A stretch of DNA of 64,000 nucleotides from Silicimonas sp. (GCA_022826385.1 JAJDUZ010000066.1:1-64000); one strand, 5' to 3'. Positions 24,470-32,423 are shown, counted from the stretch's first letter. The notes: generated by a model from the letters alone, not told the origin. Made by a program: numbers and translations.

Positions 24470-25051
24470 TTACGCCGCCTCTTGCTGTTTTGCCGACCCC
24501 TGATCTGGTCGCATCGTAGCAACAAGCTCGCCCACCTTGAAGCCAAACTTCCGGAATTGGCTGCGATTCATGATCGTGCCGTTTTCCAAGAGGTACATCC
24601 AGTCGACCACGTCCAGCTCGTGTCCGCCACCGCCTTCTGGCAGCTTGATCCGATAGGCCAGCTTCACGCCCGAGCCGGTCTGCTGGCCGGTGCCGGTGCC
24701 GACAAGATCATCGGCGTCGGCCGTGATCTGTCCATTCGCATCGACCGAAAGCTTCCATTCGCGGTGCTGTTCGGTGCCACTGTCATAGTGGAAATGCTCG
24801 CGCATGATCCCGCTGTCACCGTCCCATTCGGCCTCGAACTTGGCTGTAAAGCGCGACGCGACCCGGCCGGTGGGGCCGTAGATGATACCGTCGCACAGAA
24901 GCGGGCCGTTCAGAACGGTCCGGATGTCGAACTCGGGTCCGGTCGCATAGTCCTCTGGCGTCTGGGCCAGAAAGTCGAACCGGCGGCTGACAAGCCAGAC
25001 AAGGCCGGCCATCACGGCAGCGCCGATCAAGAAGGATAGAAAGTCCATCAC
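24470..25051 (-). CDS. DUF3833 membrane-anchored lipid-related protein
   Basis: 193 aa of the DUF3833 family. An N-terminal hydrophobic segment (FLSFLIGAAVMAGLVWLV) is followed by a beta-rich domain with the family sequence GPLLCDGIIYGPTGRV and REHFHYDSGTEQHREWKLS. The fold and residues suggest a lipocalin-like barrel. No enzymatic motif is seen. It overlaps the MFS gene by 4 nt and is 3 nt from the SDR gene. Function is unknown; RpoE-linked context suggests a role in membrane lipid change under photo-oxidative stress. Confidence 0.83.
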   Translation of the reverse strand: MMDFLSFLIGAAVMAGLVWLVSRRFDFLAQTPEDYATGPEFDIRTVLNGPLLCDGIIYGPTGRVASRFTAKFEAEWDGDSGIMREHFHYDSGTEQHREWKLSVDANGQITADADDLVGTGTGQQTGSGVKLAYRIKLPEGGGGHELDVVDWMYLLENGTIMNRSQFRKFGFKVGELVATMRPDQGSAKQQEAA

Positions 25052-26301
25052 TGTAGTCCTCGTGTAAGGGCGGTCCCTCCGGGTGCTTCAATGGGCGTTG
25101 CCATCAAAAGCAGGAGAGCGGCCACTTTCAGGCCGCAGGGCAAAACCGCGTAGGAGAGCGTGAGTGCGTTGAGTGCCTCTTCGGGTTGGGTACTCACCCC
25201 GGCTTGGAAACCGGCCGCATCGAGCAGAGGCAGAAGCACGATGGCGGCAAAGGCGAGGGAAAACTTCGACACGAAGGACCAAAGGCCAAAGCCTTCGGCG
25301 GCCTCGGGCGCGATCTCGGACATGCGGGTCGCAAAGAGCGCTGGCAGCAGCGTCATGTCGGCGCCAAGCGCGGCGCCCGAGAAGATGCAGATGACCGTGA
25401 ACGCGGCGATGTCGCCCGCGCCCAGCGTTGCAGCCCAGCTGAACGACGCGATGGCAAGGATCATGCCAAAGACCAGCGTTGGTTTGGCGCCATAGCGTTG
25501 TGCGACCCGGCTCCAGATGGGGGCGGCACCGGCCGCGGCCAGGAAGAAGAGCAACAGCAGCGCGCCTTCCCATCCCGGCGCGTCCAACCGGCTTTCGACG
25601 AAGAACAGGAACAGTGTCGAGGTCACAGCGACGGGTGTGGCGTTCAGAAGCGCGATCAGAAGCAGGCGCCGCGCCATCGGGTCGGACAGGATCGGTTTCA
25701 GGCCAATGGATGTTTCGGCCTCGGCGCCTTTCCATTCCCGGCGCATCGCAAACCCTGCGACGACGCAAAGCGCGGCGAAGGCGACGGCAAAGATCAGGAA
25801 CGGGTGATCCGTGACGCTCAGCAGAACAACCGGCGCGACCGCAGCGATCGAGACGCCAAGCAGCGAGCCGGTCTCGCGCCATCCGGCCAGCCGGACATGG
25901 CCGTCGCCGTCCAGCCGTTTCGCCTTCGAAACGCCTTCCGCATAGAAGCTGATCGTGAGGAAGCTGAACGCCGAGAAGAGCAGTGCCAGCGTGATGGCGA
26001 ACCATGCGACCGGCGCGATGGGCGGGGTCACACCAAAGAGGCCAAACATCGCAAGCGCCATGATCAGAACCGCAATCGCCACGGCGGTGCCGCGAGAGGC
26101 CGACAAACGCCGCGACAGCCAGCCAAGTGCCGGGTCCTGTACCACGTCGATCAGGCGCAGGACGAACAGAACCGTGCCAAGTGCCGCAAGGCTGACGCCG
26201 AACTCGTCGACATAGAACTTGGGCGCATGAATATAGATCGGCAGCCCCGCCATCGCGAGCATGCCGGCAAACAGGGCAAAGGGCAGAAGCGTGGCGTTCA
26301 T
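25048..26301 (-). CDS. MFS transporter, GPH/MelB-like
   Basis: 417 aa with twelve predicted membrane helices. The segment RLIDVVQDPALGWLSRRL after the first helices resembles the 'D..xDP..G' motif of the sugar:cation symporter (MelB/GPH-like) branch of the MFS. It overlaps DUF1365 upstream and DUF3833 downstream by 4 nt each. The transported molecule is unknown; the position in an operon of lipid-modification genes may mean a lipid or lipid precursor rather than a sugar. Confidence 0.82.
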   Translation of the reverse strand: MNATLLPFALFAGMLAMAGLPIYIHAPKFYVDEFGVSLAALGTVLFVLRLIDVVQDPALGWLSRRLSASRGTAVAIAVLIMALAMFGLFGVTPPIAPVAWFAITLALLFSAFSFLTISFYAEGVSKAKRLDGDGHVRLAGWRETGSLLGVSIAAVAPVVLLSVTDHPFLIFAVAFAALCVVAGFAMRREWKGAEAETSIGLKPILSDPMARRLLLIALLNATPVAVTSTLFLFFVESRLDAPGWEGALLLLFFLAAAGAAPIWSRVAQRYGAKPTLVFGMILAIASFSWAATLGAGDIAAFTVICIFSGAALGADMTLLPALFATRMSEIAPEAAEGFGLWSFVSKFSLAFAAIVLLPLLDAAGFQAGVSTQPEEALNALTLSYAVLPCGLKVAALLLLMATPIEAPGGTALTRGLQ

Positions 26302-27053
26302 CGCGACACCTCCTGCGCCGGGGGTTCAGGGCGCGACCGGAACAGGGCACCCTTCCACCAGAGTTTCAGAGCCTGCCAGTGGATCAGTCCCAGCACGCGA
26401 CGGCTGCCGAACGGGCGGCGCAGCATCGCGCCAAGGATGCTTTTGTTGGTCAGTGGCGCACGGCGACCGGTCAGGGTCGCCAGCAACCCGCCATTGCCGG
26501 CGGTGTAGTCGATCCAGATGCCAATCTTCTCGGCATCGATGTCGAAACGGAACTGGTAACCGCCTTCAACGGGTTGAAACGGCGACACATGGAACACCTT
26601 GCGCGCGGTCAGCGTATCGCTGCGCGTGATCGGCTCGAAATCGTCGTGGTGGCACAGATACGAATGCCGGTCGCCATAGGTGTTGGTCACCTCGGCAATG
26701 ACGGTGCGCAGGTCGTCAGCGGCATCCCGGATCAGCCAGAACGACACGGGATTGAAGACATGCCCAAAGACGCGGGGTTGTGCCAGAAGCTCGATCCGGG
26801 CAATCTCGAAGGGCACATCCTTCAGGACTTCGCGCACCCATCCTGTGCCGCGCCCGGCCCCCGGGTCGCCGCCGTGGTCGGCATTGTGCAGAGAGAAGAG
26901 GCCCCGCCGGTTGCGCTTGAACAGCGATGGCCCGCTGGGGGCGGCATCGGCATCTACCAGAACATAGTCGACCGAATAGCGAAACGCGTTCTGCGTCTCG
27001 CCTTTGCGGCCATGGAACGTCACGCCCCGGATATGTTCCGGCGTTTGCGTCAT
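26298..27053 (-). CDS. DUF1365 protein
   Basis: 251 aa from ATG 27053 (the track start 27164 lies inside the previous gene). Family features: HGRKGETQNAFRYSVDYVLVD, GRGTGWVREVL, VFGHVFNPVSFWLI, NTYGDRHSYL and FHVSPFQPVEGGYQFRFD. DUF1365 proteins nearly always accompany FAD oxidoreductases and cyclopropane-fatty-acid-synthase-like enzymes. In R. sphaeroides the equivalent gene and its FAD partner have been linked to the singlet-oxygen signal that frees RpoE from ChrR, as I recall the literature. It overlaps both neighbours by 4 nt. Confidence 0.87.
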   Translation of the reverse strand: MTQTPEHIRGVTFHGRKGETQNAFRYSVDYVLVDADAAPSGPSLFKRNRRGLFSLHNADHGGDPGAGRGTGWVREVLKDVPFEIARIELLAQPRVFGHVFNPVSFWLIRDAADDLRTVIAEVTNTYGDRHSYLCHHDDFEPITRSDTLTARKVFHVSPFQPVEGGYQFRFDIDAEKIGIWIDYTAGNGGLLATLTGRRAPLTNKSILGAMLRRPFGSRRVLGLIHWQALKLWWKGALFRSRPEPPAQEVSR

Positions 27054-28345
27054 TCGGCGGCCAGACCCATTTGCGCTTCGGCGTTGATCAGCCCAGCGAC
27101 TTCGACAGCACTTGCCAACCCGTCTTCGTGGAAGCCATGGCGCATCCAAGCGCCGCAGAACCAAGTCCGGTTTTGTCCGTTGATGGCGCGCACGGTTTCC
27201 TGAGCGGTTACGGCAGCGCGGTCAAACACCGGATGGCGGAAAACGGTTTCATCATGGATCAGCTCTTCGCGGATCGTGCCGGGGTTGTTCAGCGTCACGA
27301 ACAAAGGATCATCGTGCGGGATCGGTTGCAGCGAGTTCATCCAATAGGTCAGCTCGATCGGGGCGTCCTCGCCCGTGCCGTTTTCAACATGGCACCACGA
27401 GGACCAGACCTTGCGCCGTTTCGGCATGGCGTTCGTGTCGGCGTGCAGGATGGCGCTGTTGGGTTGATAGCGGATCGATGCCAGGGCCGTTTGCTCGACC
27501 CCGGTTGCATCGCTCAAGAGCTGCAGCGTGTCATCCGCGTGAGTTGCAAAAACCACATCGTCGAAGGGCTCCCATTCACCGCCAGCACATTTCACTTCCA
27601 CCCCGAACGCGGTCCGTCGCACCGCCTGTGTCTCGGCGCCAAGGCGCACGTCAACACCACGAGCTTCGATATTGGCGGCAAGCCGCTTCACATATTCAAC
27701 CGAGCCACCGTCGACCGTGTACCACTGGTGGTTGTCGTTCCAGTCAAGGATCCCATGGTTGCGGAAGAACTGCACCATCGTGTCGGCCGGAAAATCAAGA
27801 ATATGCAGTTTCGGCGTCGACCAGATCGCGCCCGAGAACGGTGTCAGGTAATGCTCTACGAACCAGCGACCGAGGCCCAGTTGCTTAATCAGGTCGCCGA
27901 TCGTCATGCCGGGCTTCGTCGTCGCTTCGGCCTCTTTCCCGAATTTCAGGATGTCACGGATCATCCGCAGAAAGCGCGGGTTCGCGACGTTGCGGCGCTG
28001 GGCGAAAATCGAGTCGAGGCTGTTGAGTGCGTATTCAAAACGCCCGCCGCGTGAGGATACACCAAAGCTCATGTTGCTGGGGGCGATCGGCACCTCGAGC
28101 TTTTCGAAGAGATCGATCAGGTGCGGATAGGTGTGATAGTTGAAAACGATAAAGCCCGTGTCCACTGGCTGGTCGCCGCGCTTGCCCGCGATCTTGGTGC
28201 GGGCATGGCCGCCAAGGCGTTTCTCGGCCTCGAACAGGACAACTTGGTGATCGTCGGCCAGATGATAGGCCGCGCCCATGCCGGAGATCCCCGCGCCGAT
28301 AACCGCAATGCGTCTTGCGGTCGTCCCGCGCTCTTCAAATGGCAT
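27050..28345 (-). CDS. FAD-dependent amine-oxidase-type oxidoreductase, first gene of RpoE-linked operon
   Basis: 431 aa flavoprotein with RRIAVIGAGISGMGAAYHLA and the following EAEKRLGGHARTK motif typical of flavin amine oxidase/desaturase-like enzymes; FNYHTYPHL and LTPFSGAIWSTP are markers of the group that pairs with DUF1365 and fatty-acid cyclopropanation genes. The C-terminal FAD contact is AWMRHGFHEDGLASAV. The start codon lies about 27 nt after the predicted transcription start of an RpoE-type promoter (28379-28408). Probable target: an acyl chain of membrane phospholipid. No cyclopropane synthase gene is in the window. Confidence 0.87.
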   Translation of the reverse strand: MPFEERGTTARRIAVIGAGISGMGAAYHLADDHQVVLFEAEKRLGGHARTKIAGKRGDQPVDTGFIVFNYHTYPHLIDLFEKLEVPIAPSNMSFGVSSRGGRFEYALNSLDSIFAQRRNVANPRFLRMIRDILKFGKEAEATTKPGMTIGDLIKQLGLGRWFVEHYLTPFSGAIWSTPKLHILDFPADTMVQFFRNHGILDWNDNHQWYTVDGGSVEYVKRLAANIEARGVDVRLGAETQAVRRTAFGVEVKCAGGEWEPFDDVVFATHADDTLQLLSDATGVEQTALASIRYQPNSAILHADTNAMPKRRKVWSSWCHVENGTGEDAPIELTYWMNSLQPIPHDDPLFVTLNNPGTIREELIHDETVFRHPVFDRAAVTAQETVRAINGQNRTWFCGAWMRHGFHEDGLASAVEVAGLINAEAQMGLAAE

Positions 28346-28378
28346 GATGGTGTCCTTGTCCTCGTCCCGGTCTTGTAT

Positions 28379-28408
28379 TTGTTACGCCGTCTATCTGAAT
28401 TCGGATCA
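28379..28408 (-). promoter_or_regulatory. RpoE (ECF11-type) promoter of the leftward operon
   Basis: On the minus strand the -35 hexamer is TGATCC (28403-28408) and the -10 is TAACAA (28379-28384), separated by exactly 18 nt. This matches the known R. sphaeroides RpoE promoter pattern, TGATCC-N18-TAAGA-like. The FAD oxidoreductase ATG is 33 nt beyond the -10. Confidence 0.82.
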
Positions 28409-28454
28409 CTTCGTTAGCGCGCGGAAACTTTTTTTGGCAGTTTGAGAAAAAAGT

Positions 28455-28484
28455 TAATCCAATAGGTGGGCTCGGTCGTAGAGA
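28455..28484 (+). promoter_or_regulatory. probable autoregulatory RpoE promoter of rpoE-chrR
   Basis: On the plus strand TAATCC (28455-28460), an 18-nt spacer and TAGAGA (28479-28484) resemble the RpoE promoter with one change in the -35 hexamer. Transcription would begin near 28491, which fits a short leader before the rpoE start at 28560 and argues against translation from ATG 28491 except as a leaderless start. Confidence 0.65.
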
Positions 28485-28559
28485 TCACAAATGCCGACGG
28501 ATATCGCGATCGACGAAGGACCTGTACGGGCGGCGCCAGCAAGTTATGCTGCGCGTGAG

Positions 28560-29123
28560 ATGTCTGACCCTTTGCCGAAAAACACGTCGCCAGAGAACCG
28601 GGAGTACGTTGCTCTCGTCGAGCGGATCCGCGACGCGAAGGACCGCGAGGCGTTTGCACAACTGTTTCGCCATTTCGCCCCACGCGTGAAGGCGTTTTTG
28701 ATGAAAGGCGGCGCAAACGAAGGTTTGGCCGAGGAATGCACGCAGGAGGTCATGGCAACCCTCTGGACGAAGGCGCATATGTTCGATCCCTCGCGGGCAA
28801 GCGTTTCGACCTGGGTGTTCACGATTGCGCGGAACCGGAAGATCGACGCGTTGCGTCGGATGAAACGCCCCGAGCCCGAGGACCTTCCTTGGGGGCCAGA
28901 GGCGGAACCGGATCAGGCGGATGTCATGACGCTTCGGCAAGAGAGCGAGAAATTGGCAGCGGCGATTGCCGAACTGCCCGAGAAACAAAGGGATTTGATC
29001 CAGAGAGCCTACTTTGGCGACCTGAGCCATGCGCAAATTGCCGAGGAAACAGGACTGCCGCTTGGAACGATCAAGTCAAGGATACGACTGGCGCTGGAAC
29101 GCTTGCGCCATGCAATGGGATAA
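28560..29123 (+). CDS. rpoE: ECF sigma factor RpoE (ECF11, ChrR-controlled)
   Basis: 187 aa sigma factor. Region 2 includes FAQLFRHFAPRVKAFLMKGG, AEECTQEVMATLWTKAHMFDP and WVFTIARNRKIDALRR; region 4 has LPEKQRDLIQRAYFGDLSHA and GLPLGTIKSRIRLALERLR. It closely follows R. sphaeroides RpoE (for example DPSRASVSTW and the EPEDLPWGPEAEPDQADV linker). The start at 28560 matches that protein; ATG 28491 would add 23 residues. ChrR follows 5 nt downstream. In relatives RpoE directs the response to singlet oxygen and is held inactive by ChrR. Confidence 0.92.
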   Translation: MSDPLPKNTSPENREYVALVERIRDAKDREAFAQLFRHFAPRVKAFLMKGGANEGLAEECTQEVMATLWTKAHMFDPSRASVSTWVFTIARNRKIDALRRMKRPEPEDLPWGPEAEPDQADVMTLRQESEKLAAAIAELPEKQRDLIQRAYFGDLSHAQIAEETGLPLGTIKSRIRLALERLRHAMG

Positions 29124-29128
29124 CGTGA

Positions 29129-29779
29129 ATGAGTGACATCAAGCATCATCTCACCGACGCGCTGCTGATGAGTTACGCCGCCGGTACGCTGGACGAAGGG
29201 TTCAGTCTTGTGGTCGCGACGCATGTGTCGCTCTGCGATGAGTGTCGCGCGCGTCTTGAGGCGTTCGAGGCCGTTGGCGGTGTCATGGTCGATGAATGCG
29301 ATGAAGTTGCGCTGGCTGATGACGCCCTGGATGCGACCTTTGCCCTGATCGACACGCTGCCTGCAGAACAGGCTGCACCGCGCGTGGCTGCGAAGAACAA
29401 CGTCTTCCCGCTGCCGCTGCAAGACTATGTCGGCGGCGACCTCGACAACGTGCGGTGGCGCGCGGTTGGCGGCGGCGTCATGCAGGCGGTTCTGAAGACC
29501 AAAGGGCCAGGCAAGGTGCGACTCTTGTCGATCCCCGGCGGTACCGCCATGCCGGACCATGGGCACCGTGGCCTGGAACTGACGATGGTGCTGAAGGGCG
29601 CTTTCGAAGACGAAGACGGCTATTTCGGTCGCGGTGATGTCGAGGTCGCGAACGAAGACCTGCACCACACGCCGGTGGCGGTCGCTGGCGAAGACTGCAT
29701 CTGTCTTGCGGCCACCGACGCGCCGTTGCGGTTCAAAGGACTTGTGCCGCGCATCGCGCAGCCGTTCCTTGGCATCTGA
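29129..29779 (+). CDS. chrR: zinc-dependent anti-sigma factor ChrR
   Basis: 216 aa, two domains. The N-terminal anti-sigma domain carries the zinc ligands His6/His7 region (IKHHLTDALLMSYAAGTLDE) and HVSLCDECRA, the H-x3-C-x2-C motif that binds RpoE. The C-terminal cupin domain shows GHRGLELTMVLKG and NEDLHHTPVA, with the metal-site His/Glu residues needed in R. sphaeroides for release of RpoE by singlet oxygen. Co-transcribed with rpoE. The stop is 3 nt from the end of the convergent membrane-protein gene. Confidence 0.93.
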   Translation: MSDIKHHLTDALLMSYAAGTLDEGFSLVVATHVSLCDECRARLEAFEAVGGVMVDECDEVALADDALDATFALIDTLPAEQAAPRVAAKNNVFPLPLQDYVGGDLDNVRWRAVGGGVMQAVLKTKGPGKVRLLSIPGGTAMPDHGHRGLELTMVLKGAFEDEDGYFGRGDVEVANEDLHHTPVAVAGEDCICLAATDAPLRFKGLVPRIAQPFLGI

Positions 29780-29782
29780 CAC

Positions 29783-30211
29783 CTACACAGTCTGAGCCGC
29801 GCTGTTGCGTTCAGGGCGGCTTGCCAGAAGTGCGAGTGCCAGAAATCCGACATTCAGCAACACGTTGACCGGCGCTCCGACCAGCGCTGACCCCGTGCTG
29901 TCGATCACAAACCATGTCCACACAGTGACACTTGTAACTTTGGCCGCGGCTGCGCCGGACAGCGGCACGACATGCGTGCCAAGCGCCCAGATCGCCGCGC
30001 CGAGGCCTGCCGTCAGACCGCCAGTGATCACCAGCAAAAGTGGGCTAGGCACCGCGAGGCCCGTCGGCACAGAGTGAAGCGGCCAATAGGCGACGGACAA
30101 AAACAGATGCGCAATCGCGTGCAGCGGCGGCAAAGCGGACGCTGCGAAGAAGGCACCAATCGTGGCAATGGCCAGACCGGCTTTGCGCATCGAACTTGAT
30201 TGATTTGTCAT
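29783..30211 (-). CDS. four-helix membrane protein of unknown function
   Basis: 142 aa from ATG 30211 (MTNQSSSMRKAG), with about four hydrophobic helices such as GLAIATIGAFFAASALPPL, LLLVITGGLTAGLGAAIWAL, VTVWTWFVIDSTGSALVGA and VLLNVGFLALALLA. No family is recognised with certainty. It is divergent from an XRE regulator with a long palindrome between them, so it is very probably that regulator's target. The track start at 30265 would run through the regulatory region. Confidence 0.7.
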   Translation of the reverse strand: MTNQSSSMRKAGLAIATIGAFFAASALPPLHAIAHLFLSVAYWPLHSVPTGLAVPSPLLLVITGGLTAGLGAAIWALGTHVVPLSGAAAAKVTSVTVWTWFVIDSTGSALVGAPVNVLLNVGFLALALLASRPERNSAAQTV

Positions 30212-30265
30212 TGGGTCTCTCCAAACAATGTGATGGGTGGGTTCTGAAGACACCAAGGTCATCAA

Positions 30266-30290
30266 ATCAATTACCTCGGAGGTAAGTGAT
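30266..30290. promoter_or_regulatory. 25-bp near-perfect palindrome, operator between divergent genes
   Basis: Arms ATCAATTACCTC and GAGGTAAGTGAT around a single central G; 11 of 12 pairs match and the inner TTACCTC/GAGGTAA is perfect. It lies 55 nt before the membrane-protein start and 30 nt before the regulator start, so one site could control both genes. Confidence 0.75.
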
Positions 30291-30319
30291 TTCTCCCGTT
30301 TTGCGGTCTAGTGTCAGGC

Positions 30320-31078
30320 ATGACCACCTATCCGACATTGCTCAAGGAGTGGCGCAAGAAACGCCGGCTCAGCCAACTTGACCTTGCTGTCGAAGCCGGG
30401 GTCAGTGCGCGTCACATCTCGTTTTTGGAAACCGGGCGGTCGCGACCCAGCGCCGATATGATTGTTCACTTGTCCGAGGTGATGGACGTGCCTGTATCCG
30501 CCAGAAACCGGATGATGCGCGCCGTCGGCTTTGCGCCCCGCTATCAGGCGACGGCGCTGGACGAAGACGCGATGGAACCGATCCGCAACGCGATCCATTG
30601 GACGCTGACGCGACATGCGCCCTATCCCGGCCTTGCCATGGATCGTTTGTGGACCCTTCGCATTCTGAACGAACCGGCCAAGCGGTTGTTTGCCCCGCTT
30701 GGTGTCAGCGAAGGGGCAAGTATGCTGGCGCTCCTCACGAATCCAGCGATGCCGCAGGTTGTCGAGAACTGGCCCGAGGTGGCGCATTACACCGCTTTGC
30801 GACTGCGGGCGGAAAGCGAGGCCGCGGGTGGACTGGCCGAGCTTGATGCGGCCGTCGCGCATTTGGTACCGCAGGCAAGTGTGGTGCAGGCGTCGCAGGA
30901 ACGGCCAAGCATTCCAACCGTCTACAGGTTTGGTGACCAGCGCCTGTCGCTCTTTGCCACGATCGCGCAATTTAGCACCGTGAACGACGAGACGCTGGAC
31001 GACTTCAAGGTCGAGTTGTTCTTTCCGGCAGACGCGGAAAGCGGTGCCATCCTCGAAGCTCTGGCATCTAGTGATTAG
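30320..31078 (+). CDS. XRE-family regulator with MmyB-like ligand domain
   Basis: 252 aa. The N-terminal helix-turn-helix is LKEWRKKRRLSQLDLAVEAGVSARHISFLETGRSRPSA, followed from about residue 90 by the MmyB-type sensor domain (LTRHAPYPGLAMDRLW, ILNEPAKRLFAPL, FGDQRLSLFATIAQF), which in related proteins binds a fatty-acid-like ligand. GTG 30311 is an alternative start. Likely represses or activates the divergent membrane-protein gene and itself through the palindrome at 30266-30290. It is convergent with the LysR gene, overlapping by 11 nt. Confidence 0.85.
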   Translation: MTTYPTLLKEWRKKRRLSQLDLAVEAGVSARHISFLETGRSRPSADMIVHLSEVMDVPVSARNRMMRAVGFAPRYQATALDEDAMEPIRNAIHWTLTRHAPYPGLAMDRLWTLRILNEPAKRLFAPLGVSEGASMLALLTNPAMPQVVENWPEVAHYTALRLRAESEAAGGLAELDAAVAHLVPQASVVQASQERPSIPTVYRFGDQRLSLFATIAQFSTVNDETLDDFKVELFFPADAESGAILEALASSD

Positions 31079-31949
31079 CGAAGCTTGCCCGCAAGTGATC
31101 TGCGGCGGCCGACACCGCGCAGTTCGCGTCCTCGGCAACCATCAGGCCCAAGGCGTATTTGGGCAGTTTCGGCAGCCCGAAATGCGTTGGCGCCTCGATG
31201 ATGCAGCCGCCCAGTGACGATACCGGGATGGGGGCAACGGCAAGGTCTGCAAGAACCGCGGCGCGCTGACCTGAGATATGGGCGCTTTGGAAGGCGACAC
31301 GCCACGGGATGCCAAGTGTGTCCAACTCTCCCAAAGCCGCCTTTCTCCAGGCGCAGCCTTCTTCCCAGACACTCACCGGCAGCGGTGTCTGCTCGGCGGC
31401 CACACCGCCCTTGCAGGCGGCCCAGACGAGTTGTTCGCGAAAGACAACCTCGGCCGCCTCTTCCTTGAAGCCCGCTTCGCAGGTGATCAGCGTCAGGTCC
31501 AGCCGGTCTTCTTTCAACATGTCGATCATCCGGCCCGTGCCATCGACCGTGACGTTGATCGTCACTTGCGGGTGCGTCTCGTTGAACCGACGCAGCATGT
31601 CGACAAGGAACCGCTCGGCCACATCGTCGGGTGCGCCCAAACGCACGACACCTTGCACATCCGGTTGCACGAAGCGCGCCACCGCATCGCGGTTCAGGGC
31701 CAGCATCCGCCGACCATGTTCCAGCAGGAAGGCCCCGTCACTGGTCAATTCGACCGAGCGGCTGTCCCTTATGAAGATCGGGCGACCAAGAATGTCTTCC
31801 ATCTTCTTGACCTGCATCGAGACCGCGGACGGTGTGCGGTGGACCGCTGCGGCCGCGGCCGAGAAATTGCCGTTCTCGGCAATCGCGACCAGTGTCTTCA
31901 ACAGATCAAGGTCCAGAAGAGGGATGCGGGGTGTCGTTGGAGCGTTCAT
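31068..31949 (-). CDS. LysR-family transcriptional regulator
   Basis: 293 aa. The N-terminal winged helix is LDLDLLKTLVAIAENGNFSAAAAAVHRTPSAVSMQVKKME, followed by the co-inducer domain (GVVRLGAPDDVAERFLVDML, LTLITCEAGF, VLADLAVAPIPVS). It is divergent from a DUF1127 gene, with two short inverted repeats in the gap; this LysR-DUF1127 pairing is common in Rhodobacterales. The inducer and wider regulon are unknown. Confidence 0.88.
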   Translation of the reverse strand: MNAPTTPRIPLLDLDLLKTLVAIAENGNFSAAAAAVHRTPSAVSMQVKKMEDILGRPIFIRDSRSVELTSDGAFLLEHGRRMLALNRDAVARFVQPDVQGVVRLGAPDDVAERFLVDMLRRFNETHPQVTINVTVDGTGRMIDMLKEDRLDLTLITCEAGFKEEAAEVVFREQLVWAACKGGVAAEQTPLPVSVWEEGCAWRKAALGELDTLGIPWRVAFQSAHISGQRAAVLADLAVAPIPVSSLGGCIIEAPTHFGLPKLPKYALGLMVAEDANCAVSAAADHLRASFANH

Positions 31950-31955
31950 GGCGAG

Positions 31956-31998
31956 CTTTCAGTAAAATTGAAAGATGCCGTCAAATCTATTCGTTTGA
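31956..31998. promoter_or_regulatory. two inverted repeats in the LysR-DUF1127 gap
   Basis: CTTTCA-N7-TGAAAG (31956-31974) lies just upstream of the lysR start, and TCAAA-N8-TTTGA (31981-31998) lies about 80 nt upstream of the DUF1127 start. Both have the dyad form expected of LysR recognition and activation sites. The assignment rests only on symmetry and position. Confidence 0.5.
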
Positions 31999-32076
31999 TT
32001 GAGGCATGTCAATTCCGCATATTCATTTCCAGAGGCCGTCGCGACGTCTCCGAAACTTGAAACCAGGAGAAATGAC

Positions 32077-32331
32077 ATGACCCATACTGATTTTGGACGC
32101 ACCCATCACGGGCACCCTATCCAGACGCTGACCGGCCAGCTTTTCGATCGGATCAAGCGGATCCGCCGCCGCCGCCACTTCAACCGGCTTCTCGATCTTG
32201 ACGACCACATGCTGAAGGATGTCGGCGTGACCCGCGGCGAGATCGAGATCGCATCGAAACTGCCGCTGTCCATGGACGCAGCAACAGAGTTGCGCCGGAT
32301 GTCGATGGAGCGGAGACGCCGTTTCATGTGA
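32077..32331 (+). CDS. DUF1127 small basic protein
   Basis: 84 aa. The C-terminal half has the DUF1127 (YjiS-like) signature: RIKRIRRRRHFNRLLDLDDHMLKDVGVTRGEI, a short arginine-rich domain thought in some members to act in RNA turnover or stress physiology. The start ATG 32077 follows CCAGGAGAA; the track start 31999 is in the regulatory gap. A strong terminator at 32385 follows, so it is probably a single-gene transcript controlled by the divergent LysR protein. Confidence 0.85.
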   Translation: MTHTDFGRTHHGHPIQTLTGQLFDRIKRIRRRRHFNRLLDLDDHMLKDVGVTRGEIEIASKLPLSMDAATELRRMSMERRRRFM

Positions 32332-32384
32332 CGGACGCTGCCAATGTGCTATCTTTGGCCCATGCGCCTGACCAAGCCACCCGG

Positions 32385-32418
32385 AACACCCGCCTGTCTG
32401 ACAACTGGCGGGTGTTTT
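32385..32418 (+). terminator. hairpin terminator between DUF1127 and DNA ligase
   Basis: Perfect 10-bp stem AACACCCGCC / GGCGGGTGTT with a 12-nt loop, continuing into TT (four consecutive T in total). It ends 6 nt before the predicted DNA ligase start and leaves little room for a ribosome site. Confidence 0.75.
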
Positions 32419-32423
32419 CCGTC

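Noticed and set aside
25186-26508. 440-aa plus-strand frame over the MFS gene
   Set aside because: Arg/Gln-rich composition typical of an antisense frame; the minus strand gives a clear twelve-helix transporter.
28491-28559. ATG 28491 as the rpoE start
   Set aside because: It coincides with the predicted transcription start of the RpoE-type promoter and adds 23 residues not found in related RpoE proteins.
32328-32423. GTG start at 32328 for the DNA ligase
   Set aside because: Homologous ligases begin at the MKRF sequence and a terminator hairpin lies between; kept only as an alternative in a finding.
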